This document shows, piece by piece, positions 1 through 11,700 of a stretch of 64,000 nucleotides of DNA (positions within the stretch are counted from its first letter, which is position 1; every line of letters starts with the position of its first letter). The DNA lies in contig NW_004451421.1 in NCBI RefSeq assembly GCF_000321225.1, forward strand, positions 4,771-68,770, given 5' to 3'. This DNA is from Odobenus rosmarus divergens. Lineage: Eukaryota; Chordata; Mammalia; Carnivora; Odobenidae. Below the pieces are notes generated by a model, which saw only the letters and a program-made list of their open reading frames with translations, was not told the DNA's origin and ran no database searches. The translations under genes and the position numbers were made by a program.

Positions 1-2
1 TT

Positions 3-58
<56 letters not shown>

Positions 59-60
59 TC
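1..60 (+). repeat. (TTTC)n microsatellite
   Basis: About 15 uninterrupted TTTC units fill the window start and abut the tail end of a minus-strand SINE, a common origin for such repeats. Likely polymorphic. Confidence 0.97.
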
Positions 61-244
61 AGATTGATTTATTTATTTTAGAGAGAGAGAGCCAGGGGGT
101 GGGGTAGGGGGCAGAGAGAGAGAGGGAAAGAGAATCCTAGCAGATTCCCTGCTGAGCCTGAAGCCTGACACAGGGCTCGATTTCATGACCCTGAGCTGAA
201 ACCAAGAGTCAGAGGCTTAACCAACTGCACCACCCAGGTGCCCC
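61..244 (-). mobile_element. CAN SINE
   Basis: Minus-strand copy: an A-rich tail complement (gatttatttattttaga), a GA-rich middle, and a tRNA-Lys-type head ending gcaccacccaggtgcccc. Confidence 0.85.
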
Positions 245-345
245 TATTCAAACTTTTCTTGAATGATACAGTCACTATTTCCTTTCTCTCACAACATTTG
301 AACCTGGTTTATGATAGATCTCTTTATATATATTGGCTTTATTTA

Positions 346-531
346 TTTATTTTATTTTTAAAGATTTTATTTATTTATTTGAGAGAGAGAGAGAGCAAGG
401 GCTCGTGCGCACGAGCAGGGGTGAGGGGGGCAGAGGGAGAGGAAGAAAGGCCCCACAGGGCTCCATCCCAGAACCCTGAGATCATGACCTCAGTGGAAGG
501 CAGCCACCTAACCGACTGAGCCATCCAGGTG
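346..531 (-). mobile_element. CAN SINE
   Basis: aagattttatttatttattt, a GA tract and a head ending accgactgagccatccaggt. The outermost head bases are degraded. Confidence 0.85.
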
Positions 532-589
532 ATGCTATCTGTATTAGTTTTAAATGCTAAATTTATAGCTTTGGGAAACAAACTCAGTA

Positions 590-865
590 ACTCAGGTTGG
601 CAAGGATGTAAAGCAGAGTTTTCATATGCTCTCAGTTGGAAAGTAAAATGGTAACGACTTTGGAAAAGAAGTCTTCAGTTTTTTTAAGAAGCTAAATCTA
701 CACCTATCACATGATGATTTATCCATTCCACTGTAGTTATTTAGCCAAGAGAAGAGAAAGCATATACCCACACAAAGTTTTATACATGAATAGTCATAAC
801 AGTAAAAAAAAACAGAAACAATCGAAATATCCATCACTAGGTGAATGGATACAAATGTAGCTTCC
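590..865 (+). mobile_element. L1 3'-UTR-like fragment
   Basis: Resembles the common L1M 3' UTR segment (gcatatacccacacaaag, cgaaatatccatcactaggt, gaatggatacaaatg). Degraded, with ends uncertain. Confidence 0.5.
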
Positions 866-1835
866 TGAATGGGCTTAGCTTCTTTTCTTTAGCTTGGAAT
901 GAGTTCCAATAGGTAAAGAGCTTGGAAGTTGTCACTCTCATTCTTACAACAAGAAAAAAGCTGAACAAACTGAAAATTATTGACGTAATGACTTTTCATC
1001 AGAGAGCTGAGGTAGCAGAACAAGCCAGCACTCTGGAATCTGAGGAGAATATGGAGAATCCCAGCCAGGAGCCGCCTATCTGAAACAGAAGCCAGGCAAG
1101 TCACAAGCTGATAGGAATACTTAAATGGTAATTTTGACAAACTGCTGGGCCCGGAGTGTGCACTAATGTGAAGGTGAGGTATTCCTGATACCCAAGCTCT
1201 TGGGGGCAGGGTTGTGGGTGGCGTACTTTTGTAGGTTTCTGAATAATAACTATGATTAATATGTTAAGGGCTCTAATGGAAAAAGTAGACAACATGCAAA
1301 AACAGATGGACCAGGTAAGCGGAGAGATGGAAATTTGAAAAAAAGTCAAAAGGAAATGCTAGAAATTAAAACACTGTAACAGAAATAATGGAAGCTTCTG
1401 ATGGGCAGACTGGGTACAGTCCAGAAAAGAATCAATGATTTTCATGATATGTCCATAGAAACTTCCCAAACTGAAATGCAAGGAGAAAGAACCCAGAGCA
1501 GACTACCCACGAACTATGGGACTGTTTCAAAAGGTATAATATGGAGAAGAAACAGAGGATGAGACAAATGTAATACTTGAAGTAGAAATGGATGAGAATT
1601 TTCCCCCAAATAGATGACAGATACCAAAGAACAGATCCAGGAAATTCAGATGAACAAGGAGGAAAAATACACGCATACACACAAATACACACACACATCC
1701 ACACACAGAAAAATACCACATTCAAACTGCAGAAAACCAAAAACGAGGAGAAAATCTTATAAGAAGCCAAGGGGGAAAATACCTTACCTATAGAGAAACA
1801 AGGAAAAGAATTATACTGGAATTCTCAGTATAATT

Positions 1836-1936
1836 CTGTCTGGCTCAGTCAGTAGGGCACGTGACTCTTGATCTCAGAGTTATGAGTTCACACCCCACAT
1901 TGGGTGTCAAGATTACTTGAGAAAAATAAAATCTTT
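1836..1936 (+). mobile_element. tRNA-Lys-type short SINE (no CT-rich body)
   Basis: The head closely follows tRNA-Lys (ctggctcagtcagtagggca, gtgactcttgatctcag) and goes directly into an A-rich tail. The tail was the target for the next SINE. Confidence 0.75.
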
Positions 1937-2139
1937 TTTTTTTAAAGATTTATTTATTTATTTATTTGAGAAAGGGAGAGAGAGCATGAGCATGGAGAGG
2001 GGCTGGAGAGAGGGAGAGAAGCAGACTTCCTGCTGAGCACGCAGAGCCTGTCTAGGGCTCGATCCCATGAGCCTGAGATCATGACCCCAGCCTAAACCAA
2101 GAGTCAGACGCCTAACCAACTGAGCCACCAGGTGCCCCA
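1937..2139 (-). mobile_element. CAN SINE nested in an older SINE tail
   Basis: Complete minus copy flanked by a perfect 17-bp repeat, agaaaaataaaatcttt, at 1920-1936 and 2140-2156, derived from the older SINE's A-rich tail. Confidence 0.9.
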
Positions 2140-2520
2140 AGAAAAATAAAATCTTTAAAAAAGAATAAAAAAATAATTAATTATATTGGACTTGTCAGGA
2201 ATCACACAAGGAGGAAGAGAGTGAAGTATTTAAAGTATTGAAAGGAAGAAACCATGACAATAGAATTCTATATCCAGTGAAATTATCCTTCAAAAGTGAA
2301 GAAGAAATAAAGACTTCTCAGGCAAAGAGAAACTAAGAGAATTCAATGCTACAAAATCTGCTCTGCAAGAAATGTTAAAATAAGTTCTTTAGGGAGAAGC
2401 AAAATGACATAGGTCAGAAACTCAGCTTTACATGTCAGAGAAGGAATAAATATAAGCTAAATGAAATATTTTATTTTCCTTATTCTTATCTGATTTGATG
2501 GATAACTGTTCAAAATAACA

Positions 2521-2711
2521 GGGGCACCTGGGTGGCTCCGTCTGTTAAGCATCTGCCTTTGGCTCAGGTCATGATTCCTGGGTTCTGGGATAGAGCCCCG
2601 TGTCAGGCTTCTTGCTCAGCAGGGAGTCTGCTTGTCTGTCTCCCTCTGCTGCTTCCCCTGCTTGTGCTCTCTCACTCTCTCTGTCAAATAAATAAATAAA
2701 ATCTTTTAAAA
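2521..2711 (+). mobile_element. CAN SINE
   Basis: Full plus copy starting ggggcacctgggtggctc. The imperfect 17-bp flanks (2504-2520, 2712-2728) differ at two bases, so it is fairly old. Confidence 0.9.
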
Positions 2712-3584
2712 AACTGCTCAAAGTAACAATAGTAATATATTGGTAATACATTATAGCATAGTAATAATTATAGTATATAGGTAAGTAAAATGAAAACATT
2801 ATAAGAGATGAGACAGAAGAATTGGAAATATTGTTTTATAATATACCTGCACTACCCATGAAATAATAGTGTTATTTGAAAGTGAATTTAGATTAGTTAT
2901 AAATGTATACTGCAAGCATTAGGGCAACCACTAAAGAAATATTCTAAAGAAGTATAATTGATATGCTAAGAGAAAAGAGGAAATGAAATTCTGTAAAATG
3001 TTCAATTAAAACCATACAAGGCCAAAAAGGAAGAGAAAAGGAAAACAAGAATCAAATAGCAAGTGCAAGGAATAGAAAACAGTGACAAACTAGTGAATGG
3101 ATAAAAGAATTGTGGTTTATCAATTCAACATTCATTCACAAATATAAAGGAACAAAATACTGGTAGAGACAACAACATGGATGCATCAAAGAATAATGAT
3201 GCTGAGTGAAAGAAGCCAGACCGCTCTCCCCCCAAAGAATATATATATATTTTTCCATTTATATGAACTTCTATAAAATATAAACTGATCTATAGTGACA
3301 GAAAGCAGATGAGTAGCTCCCTGGGGACCAGAGGGAGGAGGTGAGAGAAGTTCAGGAGAGAGGGATTATAAAGGAGCATGAAGAAACTATTAGGAGTGAT
3401 GGATATGTTCATTATCTTGACTGAATTGAGTTTCAAGGGCATATATGTATGTCAAAACTCATGACCTTGTATGCTTTAAGTAAGTGCAATTTATTGTATG
3501 CCAATTGTATCTCAAAAAAAAAGTTTAGAACAATAGCTTACATGAGGAAAGACAGTGCGAAATAAAAAAAGTAATGAGCATAGA

Positions 3585-3730
3585 GGTCTGGGAGGTCTGC
3601 AATTAAATTAATCATTTACTTGATGCATGGTCTTAGGCAACTTATTTAAGTCCTCTGAATCAAAGTGTCCTTCTCTGTAAAATGGGTATTATAGCAGTTA
3701 GGATTGTGTTCATATATTTCTGAAAACTGG
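3585..3730 (+). repeat. MIR-like SINE
   Basis: Diverged core words (ggtcttaggcaacttattta, ctctgtaaaatgggtattat) match MIR. Confidence 0.5.
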
Positions 3731-4838
3731 ACAATGGCTGAAACAAGTTAGGAATGTATTTGTCTTATGGGCAAGAACTTTCAGGGGAGGCTGTCCAGAG
3801 TCGGCGTGGGGGGTCAGTGACATCAGTGAGAAACCAGTATCCTTTAGCTTCCTTAGTAATGGCTGCTGTTTCTCCCAACTTGTATATTCCAGCAGGATGA
3901 GGGAGGAAAGGGAAAAGGCACCATTAGCTGACCTCTTCCTGTGTTTCACTGGCCATAACTGAGTCACTTAGCTATCCATAGCTGAAAAAGGGTCTGGGAA
4001 GGCAAATGTTTGTTCTCTAGACTCTATAGCACATAAGGGAAAGCAGTAAGGGGCTGGGGTGGGCATTGAAGGGGCCAACCTACAGCATCCACCCCAGGTA
4101 TAATAAGAGTACCTGCCACAAATAGTTGTTGAGAAGTTTCAAGAGCATAAAGGATAAAAATTAGCTGTGAAAATCATAAAATACCAACAAGAAAAGTCAT
4201 GTTGTTATTTGCTTCCTAAATGTCCCAGAAGGCCTAATCTGACAGAATTTATCATCCTCTCAAATTAATGCAAGTGCCGTTACAATGCCGTAACAAAATT
4301 CTTAGCTAATGGTATGATAATATGCAAATGATAAAATGCAAAAATAGTAAAAATTGTGTTTGTAAGCGCCATGGGCTGCTTCAGGTTTATTCTGTCCGTT
4401 AGACTCATAAGCCTGGAGGCAGACGAGCTTCTATACATAGAGTTGAACCACAGGGGAAGTGGTAATAAGGTATTAGCGGAATTTCTAGGAAAGCCCTTGT
4501 CAGGGCACCCTAGGAGGTCAGGAGTCCCCACATCAGCAAACTGGATTAAACTCTGTGTATGTGAACCTAGAGAAAAGGCTCAATGTCAGGTCTTCACACA
4601 GGCCTTTCTTAACCACCCAATCTGAGGTGCCTTTTTGACCACAGTCGTGCCTTTGTTCATTATCACATTTTATTTTCTGAAGTGCTACTGAAATTATTTG
4701 TTTATTTTCTCTCTCCTTCCCCAACTTTGAAAACTTGATTCCATAAGAGCGAGGACATTTTGTATCTTATTCACAGGTATAAATCTAGATTTTTGAAAAG
4801 TATTTGACCCATGATAGATATTCTAGATAAACCTTTTG

Positions 4839-5086
4839 TTTTTTATTTTTTTTAATTTTTCAAGATTTTATTTATTTCTTTGGGAGAGAGAGCATGAGCA
4901 GGGAGGGGCAGGGGGGAGGCAAAGGGAGCGGGGCAGAAGGGGAGGCGGCCCAGAGGGAAAGGGAAAAGCAGGCTCCCCACTGAGAGCCCACTGAGGGACT
5001 CAATGCAGGACTCAATCCTAGGACCCTGGGATCATGACCTGAGCTGAAGGCAGACGCTTAACCGACGGAGCCACCCAGGTGCCCCT
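4839..5086 (-). mobile_element. CAN SINE
   Basis: Full minus copy. Flanks ctagataaaccttttg (4823-4838) and ctaaataaaccttttg (5087-5102) differ by one base. Confidence 0.9.
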
Positions 5087-6214
5087 CTAAATAAACCTTT
5101 TGAATGACCTTTTATCCACTTATATATATTTATTGCTCCCCCATCTAGTTAATTAACTCTCATCACCTCACATATTTTTCTTCTTCTTTGTCAGAACATT
5201 TAAGTTCTACACTCTTTATAAATATCATTGTAGAATGCAAAGTTATCCACTTTAATCATATTATACATTAGATCCTTAAACCTTATTCATCATATAGCTG
5301 AAAGTTTGTACCCTTTAACCATATATTGTTACTTTACTATCATGGTACCTACTTTTTGCCCTGTCTTTCAAATATCTTTACCAAAAATAGTATCCTGACT
5401 GGGAATGGATATGGGGGAAAGTTTTGTGAATTGTAGCGTGTGTAAAAGAAAATTAGATTCTAAAGAAATAATCTTCGAGGCATGTTCGAGCCATATAAAG
5501 CTAGTATTTTAGGCATAGAATGCATTACCTGTGTAAAACAAAGTAACCAAGCTATTGATGTAATTTTTAAGTTTGCACTTAACTAAAGCTTTTTAAACTG
5601 GCATGTTGTGGTCTGTTGTGTGGGATTTTTCTTTGAATATGTTCATATATTTAAACCACAAAGAAGCAAGATTGTGTAATATCATTTGTGCAAAGATATG
5701 CATACCTAAACCCGATTGAGAAACATGAGAACTCTAAAAACAGTTTTCTGCAACCAACATGCCATTGACACATGCTCCCAGCTTCGTTCGTAATTACTGG
5801 GAATGTTTTCTTTTGTTTTCATTTTTAATCTGAAATTTTTTTTGACGTCTTCTACATCCAGATAGCTGTATTTAGTTATTTTGCAGTGTGACTCTTCACC
5901 GTAATCTGATATTAGCACACATCTTCAAGGTCATTGGGTTCTGACCTTACATTGGTCTTTAGTGTTTAGTTGAGATGGTCTAATACCAAGGAGTAAAAAC
6001 ACTGACAAAACTTATGAGGGATCCACTAGAGGGTAGCTAAGTGCAAACCAAATTTAAATTTGCCCTAGGCAAGGCTGATGCTTTCATGAAAAAATTTGTA
6101 TTGCAAAGAATTCTTAAATGCAAAACATTCAAATTAGTTCAGTAATGTAAAAGAACTTACATACAAATGTTTCTCTTTCTTGGAAGTAGTGGTCCAAAGA
6201 CTCATTAGGTTGAA

Positions 6215-6375
6215 GAGCAAAATGAGAATAGAATTGGTCCTAGCCCCACCTCTTATACTAATTGTGTGATTTGGGGCGATCTACAGTTTGTCTTTTTGGT
6301 CCTTTTCTATGTTACATGGGTTTGTACAAAATAATTCTTAAAGTTCTTTTCAACTCTAAAATCCCAAGGTCTTAT
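6215..6375 (+). repeat. MIR-like SINE
   Basis: Words such as actaattgtgtgatttgggg, followed by a degraded mRNA-like core, match MIR weakly. Confidence 0.4.
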
Positions 6376-7634
6376 GATTTATGATTATATTTTAGTCATT
6401 TAAGTCTTGCTGATTAGGCTCTTACATTGTTTGATCAACCATAACTTGATATTAGTGGAGATTCTGTCTGGAAATACCCACCATTATTTCATGGAAAATT
6501 TAGGTCCCTGAAATATGTTGATGTTACCTTAATAAAATGATACTTCTGCCCCCAAACTATTACTTGTTTATAATCTAGTGACAATAGTGATTGCAATGTT
6601 TTCCGAATAGGTTTTGATATTTAAACCATCCGTGCAATCTGTTTTTATTTTTTAAAAAAGCAGCAAAATAAAATCCCAACATGATATATTGTATGTAGCC
6701 AAGTTGTTTTCACTTTCCATTTATTTTCCTTTTAAAGTACTACATATGTGAACTCAGTATTAGTTATTCTACCAAAATTCTGAAATTGTGAAGAAAGTTA
6801 AACATTTTTTAAAAAGTTGTTGGCTTGAAGGCCAGGGATATGGTGACTTAGACCGAAGAGCACATGAAAGGTCTGAACTACTGTTATGTCACCATTCACT
6901 TGGTCAACCACATGGAGCTTCCGGATGTAGCTGATTTTGACAGTGAATTCACAGTTATTCTTCACATTTGTTCAATGCTGGTCATTGTAAGCACCCACCA
7001 CAATAACTCATTTTCAGCTTATGCCTGAGTTGTGACTAAAACTGAAACCCTGTTCTAAACAGCATTTTTTCATGAGCACCAGTGGATAAAACTCTAACGG
7101 CGTAGTGAAAGCAGAAAAGGTTTCTGAATCCAGACTGCTAATGTAGTCATATTTAATACCACACCACACCACATATTCAAATATTTTCAACCCTCATTTA
7201 AGGACACATTTTCCTCCTATATGCATAAGAAAGGGAGAAATATGCTTATTTGGCAGTGAATGTGACCAAGGAAGGAAAATCATCTCTTAAAACATAATAC
7301 ACTTATTATCACTATCAGAAGCCAGAGGTAGAACAATATTATAATTATGTTCTAGACTCCCTGCCCTTGCACATTAGCTCAGCTGGGGCCAATTAGGTTA
7401 GCACCCTTTTTTCTATGACTCTGAGACTAGTTAGCATCTTCTCGGAACCTTAGACATTAGCGTGAGATAATAAATTACTCATTTGAGCCAATTTGCTTTT
7501 CCACTAGGGTGTGAGGATGTGAAGAGACCCCCCAACTCAGAAATAAACAGTTTCATATATAAGTTGCCATCCCACAACAGTAATGAGATGAACCCTTCAG
7601 AAGCTTGGTATTATTTCTAGAAAGTAATGAGTAA

Positions 7635-7800
7635 AATACTGGTTGCTTACATGCAAATCCTGACTCTGCTCTATATTCTGTGCCTCAGTATCCTCATCCC
7701 TAAAATGAGGACAACTGTGCCTGTCTTTCAGGTTTGTTTAAAACATTAAACTAGTTAATACATGTAAAACTGTTATTATTTTAACTTAGAATATTAAAAT
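7635..7800 (+). repeat. MIR-like SINE
   Basis: tgcctcagtatcctcatccc and taaaatgaggacaactgt match the MIR core. Confidence 0.55.
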
Positions 7801-8278
7801 GGCTTCAATTTTTCCAGTGCTTTTCCAGCAAGATGTAATAAAAGTATCAGGTTTGAGTTTCTATTAATAATTCACTGTTGACCTTGAACAAGTTACTTCA
7901 CCTCTCTTGGCCTCATTTTCTCACCCGGGGTCTTAAACAATGCTTCAAAGGTAATACCCGCTCTAAGATGGTCTCAGTGGGTGTTGTGGAATAAACAAAC
8001 TTCAATATGAGGAGGTTGGGGCAAATAGATCACCAGGACACCCTCTAGTTTTGACACTTCCTGTGATCCATTATATCTCCCAATAGGGGCTGTGAGGAAC
8101 ATGAAGTGCAATTGTCTATGTTGGGAACCACTACTGCAGAACACCATACTATTTTCTGAAACGCATTTTGAAGGTATTACACAAAATATTACGTCCTTTA
8201 TTGTGATAATTAATCTAGCAACATATGTGCCAGTATTGAACTGAACAAAGTCATGGGTAGAAGAATAAATAAATAGCA

Positions 8279-8284
8279 TTTATT
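8279..8284 (-). terminator. C2CD4A: Polyadenylation signal AATAAA of C2CD4A
   Basis: TTTATT on the plus strand reads AATAAA on the minus strand, about 84 nt past the C2CD4A stop codon. This implies a short 3' UTR. Longer 3' ends using other signals further left cannot be excluded. Confidence 0.55.
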
Positions 8285-8289
8285 CTGTA

Positions 8290-9470
8290 CGGAGCGGCTG
8301 TCCGTGTCCGAGTTCCCAGCGGGCGGAGAGCGCCCCGAGGGGACAGACGGCCCGAGGCCCGGGGCCCTCAGGGGAGCAGCAGGGAGCCCAGCAGCAGCTC
8401 GCCCTGGCCCAGCAGGCGGCCCCGCTCCCGGCCGCGGCCCCGCTTCTCCGCCTTGACGCGCACGGCCAGGCGGCGCACCTGGTCCTCCGAGAGCCCGTCC
8501 AGGCACACGTCCTGGTCGAAGGCGGCCTTGCGGCTCGGCCGCACCACGGCGCTGCGCTGCGGCCGCGTCTTGCCCGGCGGCCGCAGGACGAAGCTGACGC
8601 GGCAGCCGACGGCGCGGGGCTCGGCGGTTCCCGCGGCCAGGCCCTGGGCGCCCAGCAGCCGGACGCGGAGCCGCCCGCTGGCCCGACTGTACTGGGCGGC
8701 CAGGCGCAGGGCGCCCCCGGCGCCGCCCAGGGCCACGGTGCCCTCGGCCTCCAGGCACTCGGGCCCCGGGTCGGAGCCAGGCGGCGGCGGCGGGGACGCG
8801 GAAGGGGCCCGGGCCGGGGGCCGCGAGCCGGCGCCGCGCTCCTCGTCCTCGTCCCCGCTGGACGCGCAGCGGGCGCGCGCCAGGCCGCGGCTCCTGCGGG
8901 CCCGCAGCGCGCGGCTCAGCAGTCCTTCGGGGGCGCGCACGAGGCGGTGGGCGCCGGGCGGAGGGGCGGGCGCGTCCGGGATCGGGCGGGGGCCCGCGGG
9001 GAGCGCGGGGGCGGGGGCGGGGGCTGCGCCCGGGGGCAGGAGCGGGGCGGCCCCGGGGCCCCCGAGGAAGAGCGACTCCTTGCGGCGAGTGTGCGGGCTC
9101 TCGAGCAGCGCGCAGAAGCCGTAGGCGGTGCGCGCGCGCGGCAGGTGCGGCAGCGAGAGCGCGGCCTGCGAGCGCGGGTCCCAGTCCGTGTGCCCGGCGG
9201 CGTCGTCTATTTCTGCCGCTTCGAGCCAGGAAACCCGGAGTGCAGCCAGGGCCGTGCAGGGCGCGAGTCGCGGGGGGATGCAGAACTCGGGGATGCGGTC
9301 CGGGGTGAGCACGTTTTCCCACGCGGCGGGCATGAGGGCCGGCACTCGGCGGCCCCGACCCTGAAGAATCCCGTTCCTGCTCCTCAGGAGGCGCTCGGGA
9401 CCCAAGCGGAGCCTCTCCAGGCACCACATAAGGCGGCGGGTGCCGGATGCGAGTGACCCTCTGCTGGTGC
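8290..9470. other. CpG island over the C2CD4A coding exon
   Basis: The tract is very GC-rich and dense in CpG. It covers the whole CDS and ends sharply at about 8290, where AT-rich DNA begins. The high GC content is why several long overlapping open frames appear here on both strands. Confidence 0.85.
8368..9429 (-). CDS. C2CD4A: C2 calcium-dependent domain-containing protein 4A (C2CD4A)
   Basis: This single-exon reading frame of 353 codons starts at the ATG complementary to 9427-9429 and stops at TGA (8368-8370). The frame stays open upstream, but similarity to C2CD4A begins at [12 protein letters not shown], so I chose that Met. Seen in the protein: a conserved N-terminal block [17 protein letters not shown] (about residues 39-55), the motif [20 protein letters not shown], a Pro/Ala/Arg-rich low-complexity middle, an acidic patch [10 protein letters not shown], and a C2-like C-terminal part (about residues 226-353) with [20 protein letters not shown] and [15 protein letters not shown]. 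Known of the family: C2CD4A (about 369 residues in human) is a cytokine-inducible, partly nuclear protein linked to islet function and a type 2 diabetes locus. The paralogue C2CD4B is the alternative, but adjacency head-to-head with VPS13C indicates C2CD4A. The CDS is very GC-rich and lies in a CpG island. Confidence 0.93.
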   Translation of the reverse strand: MWCLERLRLGPERLLRSRNGILQGRGRRVPALMPAAWENVLTPDRIPEFCIPPRLAPCTALAALRVSWLEAAEIDDAAGHTDWDPRSQAALSLPHLPRARTAYGFCALLESPHTRRKESLFLGGPGAAPLLPPGAAPAPAPALPAGPRPIPDAPAPPPGAHRLVRAPEGLLSRALRARRSRGLARARCASSGDEDEERGAGSRPPARAPSASPPPPPGSDPGPECLEAEGTVALGGAGGALRLAAQYSRASGRLRVRLLGAQGLAAGTAEPRAVGCRVSFVLRPPGKTRPQRSAVVRPSRKAAFDQDVCLDGLSEDQVRRLAVRVKAEKRGRGRERGRLLGQGELLLGSLLLP

Positions 9471-9927
9471 TGCTGGGCTTGCACTTTGCAAGGGTACACC
9501 AGTCACCAGAGGGAGCTCTGCAAGGCGTAGCAATTCCCGTGTCTTTTCTTCTACTTGAGGGGCGCTTTCTCCTTCCTCCCCTGGGACAGTGCAAGCTGCC
9601 CTTCACGCTGCTATTGCAAGCTATGTTTCAGGGATTGAAGAACAATCGTTCTTCTCTTGTCTGTAGTAGTCCTGTACAGTTCGGGGCTTGTTGATTTAAT
9701 CTCGGTCCTCCACTGGTTTAAGGCGGAGATTCTCACAACGTTGGCCTTTAACTTTGGTCGTGCCGTCCTCAATGCCAAGAGGCGCTTTGCTTGTGCAATC
9801 GTTTCCCGAATCCTTGGATTATTGCACTCTAGTCCTCGGCGAGAATTAAAATAATAATTATCCCCTCTAGGACTCACGGCTTGCCCCCAGGCGAGTTAAA
9901 CAAGGATGTGAGTCCCTCCTAGCGTAC

Positions 9928-10036
9928 CTGGGGTCCGGTGTCAGATGGGTGTCTGCACGGTTCTGCGTGAGGCACCGTGCCAGGGAGGCGCGCAGCTTCT
10001 GGGAAGTTCAAAGCGCGCGCGGCGGGATTCAGCACC
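9928..10036 (-). other. C2CD4A: Predicted non-coding first exon of C2CD4A
   Basis: The left edge is a strong donor on the minus strand, CAG|GTACGC, with the exon ending at 9928 and GT at 9927-9926. The right edge is set by the TATA box about 30 nt upstream. The acceptor is uncertain; a candidate CCTTGCAG lies on the minus strand near 9520. A STAT-like TTCTGGGAA is at 9997-10005. This agrees with my memory of the human gene having a non-coding first exon and the whole CDS in exon 2. Confidence 0.45.
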
Positions 10037-10062
10037 GCTGTTCAAGGACAGCGGGCCTGAGC

Positions 10063-10100
10063 CTTTATACCTGGGGCCCCGACAGCTGGCCAATGGGCGG
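10063..10100 (-). promoter_or_regulatory. C2CD4A: Predicted C2CD4A core promoter: TATA box, CCAAT box, GC box
   Basis: Read on the minus strand, a TATAAAG box lies at 10069-10063. ATTGG/CCAAT is at 10090-10094 and a GC box (plus-strand GGGCGG) at 10095-10100. The E-box CAGCTG (10083-10088) lies between them, and two CACGTG E-boxes lie further upstream (10149-10154, 10255-10260). A TATA box predicts a start near 10033-10040, about 600 nt upstream of the ATG. A TATA promoter fits an inducible gene. The assignment is by motif only. Confidence 0.55.
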
Positions 10101-10509
10101 GCGCGAGAGGCGCTGCTTGGTAACCTGATGCCAGGCCTTCCGCTCTGCCACGTGGCTAGGTCGACTGCGCAAATTCGAAACATCCAGTTCCTTCTCTCCC
10201 TTGCGCCTGGTGGGTCTGTTATTCTCAGAAACCCAAAACAAATTTCTATATTCTCACGTGCGAAAAAGGGTTAAATCTCAACTATATCGAGAGTGATTGG
10301 GGGGATCGCCGCACGTATGAGTGTGAATCCACGGAAGCACTCTAAACCCACCACTAAAAGAAGATTAAAAAGTTGGGTTTGTCTTATTCGTACTTAAGAC
10401 CGTCCCTGTCCCCTAAAAGCCAGCCTTTGAAGCTTCTTATCTGCTTTCTGGTTTTCAGTCCTGATTTTAAATGTATTTTCTTTGTTGATTATAAGTTACT
10501 CGGTACAGG

Positions 10510-10645
10510 AACCTTATGGAATGCTGAAAATATTCCATATCTTGATCTGGGTGGGGTTACAGAGGTGTTTCCATATGCTAAAAAATCAGCATACACTTAA
10601 AATTACGTATCGGATTGTGTGTATCTCATACCTTAATTAAAAGAA
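10510..10645 (+). mobile_element. L1 3'-end-like fragment
   Basis: Words such as atatcttgatctgggtgg and gtatctcataccttaatt, followed by aaaag, resemble old L1 3' ends. Short and diverged. Confidence 0.4.
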
Positions 10646-11309
10646 ATCACAACCCACTTCTTAAGCCATGTGTGCTGATTTTTGATTGGGAAAATACACT
10701 TCTGCATACAACTGTGCTGTTGGAACCATCCTTTGAAGGCACCCGGACAACCTCTGGCCTTTCCAGGCTGTACCCACCTGGAACACCGGTTTTTCTTCCT
10801 TTTGAAAACTGACCCATGTTCATTCTGTAAGAGAACTGGTTCCAGCTAGCTCAGGTTAAAGGAGATCTGAGGCATTTTGTTGAGAATTTGAGTGTATGCT
10901 ATTTCTGCTTAAAATACTGCCTTGTAAGTTAATTGCTTCTCCAAATAATGTTTAGTAATTAAACAAAATAATGTTCAGTGAATCATTTATCCAAAGGTGG
11001 TTTTAGGATGGGGCATGTGCATTTTGCTTTCAGGGTATACATACAGAGGCACTGTGCTCGATGATTTACATAATAGTCTCTAGAATTGTCACATAAACCT
11101 GCAAATTATGATTATTCCTAGTAACTTACCATGTTCACAGTGATGGGAAATGGAGGAAGTAATACACATTAGTGGTCATAATTGAGTTGCTTTGGGAACT
11201 AAATGAATCTAATAATGTAAAATACTTAGCATTGTGCCTGGAACATGGTAAGTGCTAAATACACAGAAGTAGTGATTATTATTAATGATAATAAAAATAG
11301 AAGAGACGC

Positions 11310-11700
11310 TGTTGAGTGCTGTGGTTAAGAAAACTGGGTCTGAAATCAGATCTGGTGTTTTTTTTTTTAATTTTATTTACTTGAGAGAGAGAGACAGAAA
11401 TAATGACAGAGAGTATGAGTGGGGAGGAGAGGGAGAAGCAGGCTCCCTGCTCAGCAGGGAGCCTGATGCAGGGCTCAATCCTAGGACCCTGGGATCATAA
11501 CCTGAGCCAAAGGCAGACGCTTAACCAACTGAGCCACCCAGGTGACCCTCAGATCTGGTTTTGATTGTAGGATGGCTCCTTACTATGTGACATGAGCAGG
11601 TTACTAAACCTTTCTAAGCCACTGTATCAGACGTACAATAGTAGTTGGGACCTTTGAGAGGTAATTAAATTAATGATGGTATAAAAGAGACCCAGGAGAG
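11310..11700 (+). repeat. MIR-like SINE split by a CAN SINE
   Basis: The left part (actgggtctgaaatcagatc) and right part (ctatgtgacatgagcaggtt, ctttctaagccactgtatc) flank the SINE at 11357-11548. Confidence 0.55.
11357..11548 (-). mobile_element. CAN SINE inside a MIR
   Basis: Minus copy with an 11-bp repeat, tcagatctggt, at 11346-11356 and 11549-11559. MIR-like sequence continues on both sides. Confidence 0.9.

Larger units (their letters stand above)
1280..3530 (+). mobile_element. Old L1M LINE 3' portion, interrupted by SINEs
   Basis: Words typical of old mammalian L1 3' regions appear in order (agaattctatatccagtg, caagaaatgttaaaataagt, ttgtatgccaattgtatctc) and the copy ends in an A-run at about 3515-3525. 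SINEs split it at about 1836-2140 and 2521-2711. Decay prevents a firm subfamily. Confidence 0.55.
5103..8278. other. Intergenic DNA 3' of C2CD4A
   Basis: No gene seen. Mostly non-repetitive AT-rich sequence with MIR-like patches and a CTCF-like motif at 6023-6037 (ccactagagggtagc). A 14-bp perfect palindrome, caaatttaaatttg, is at 6049-6062. The reading frames present are short and lack recognisable domains. Confidence 0.6.

Noticed and set aside
8453..9456. Plus-strand open frames of 169-223 codons across C2CD4A
   Set aside because: Low-complexity antisense shadows of a GC-rich exon, with no domain and no transcript signals.
8210..9499. A 429-codon open frame on the minus strand overlapping C2CD4A in another frame
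   Set aside because: It is a Pro/Ala/Arg/Gly-rich by-product of extreme GC content. The other frame carries the recognisable C2CD4A protein and a C2-like domain.
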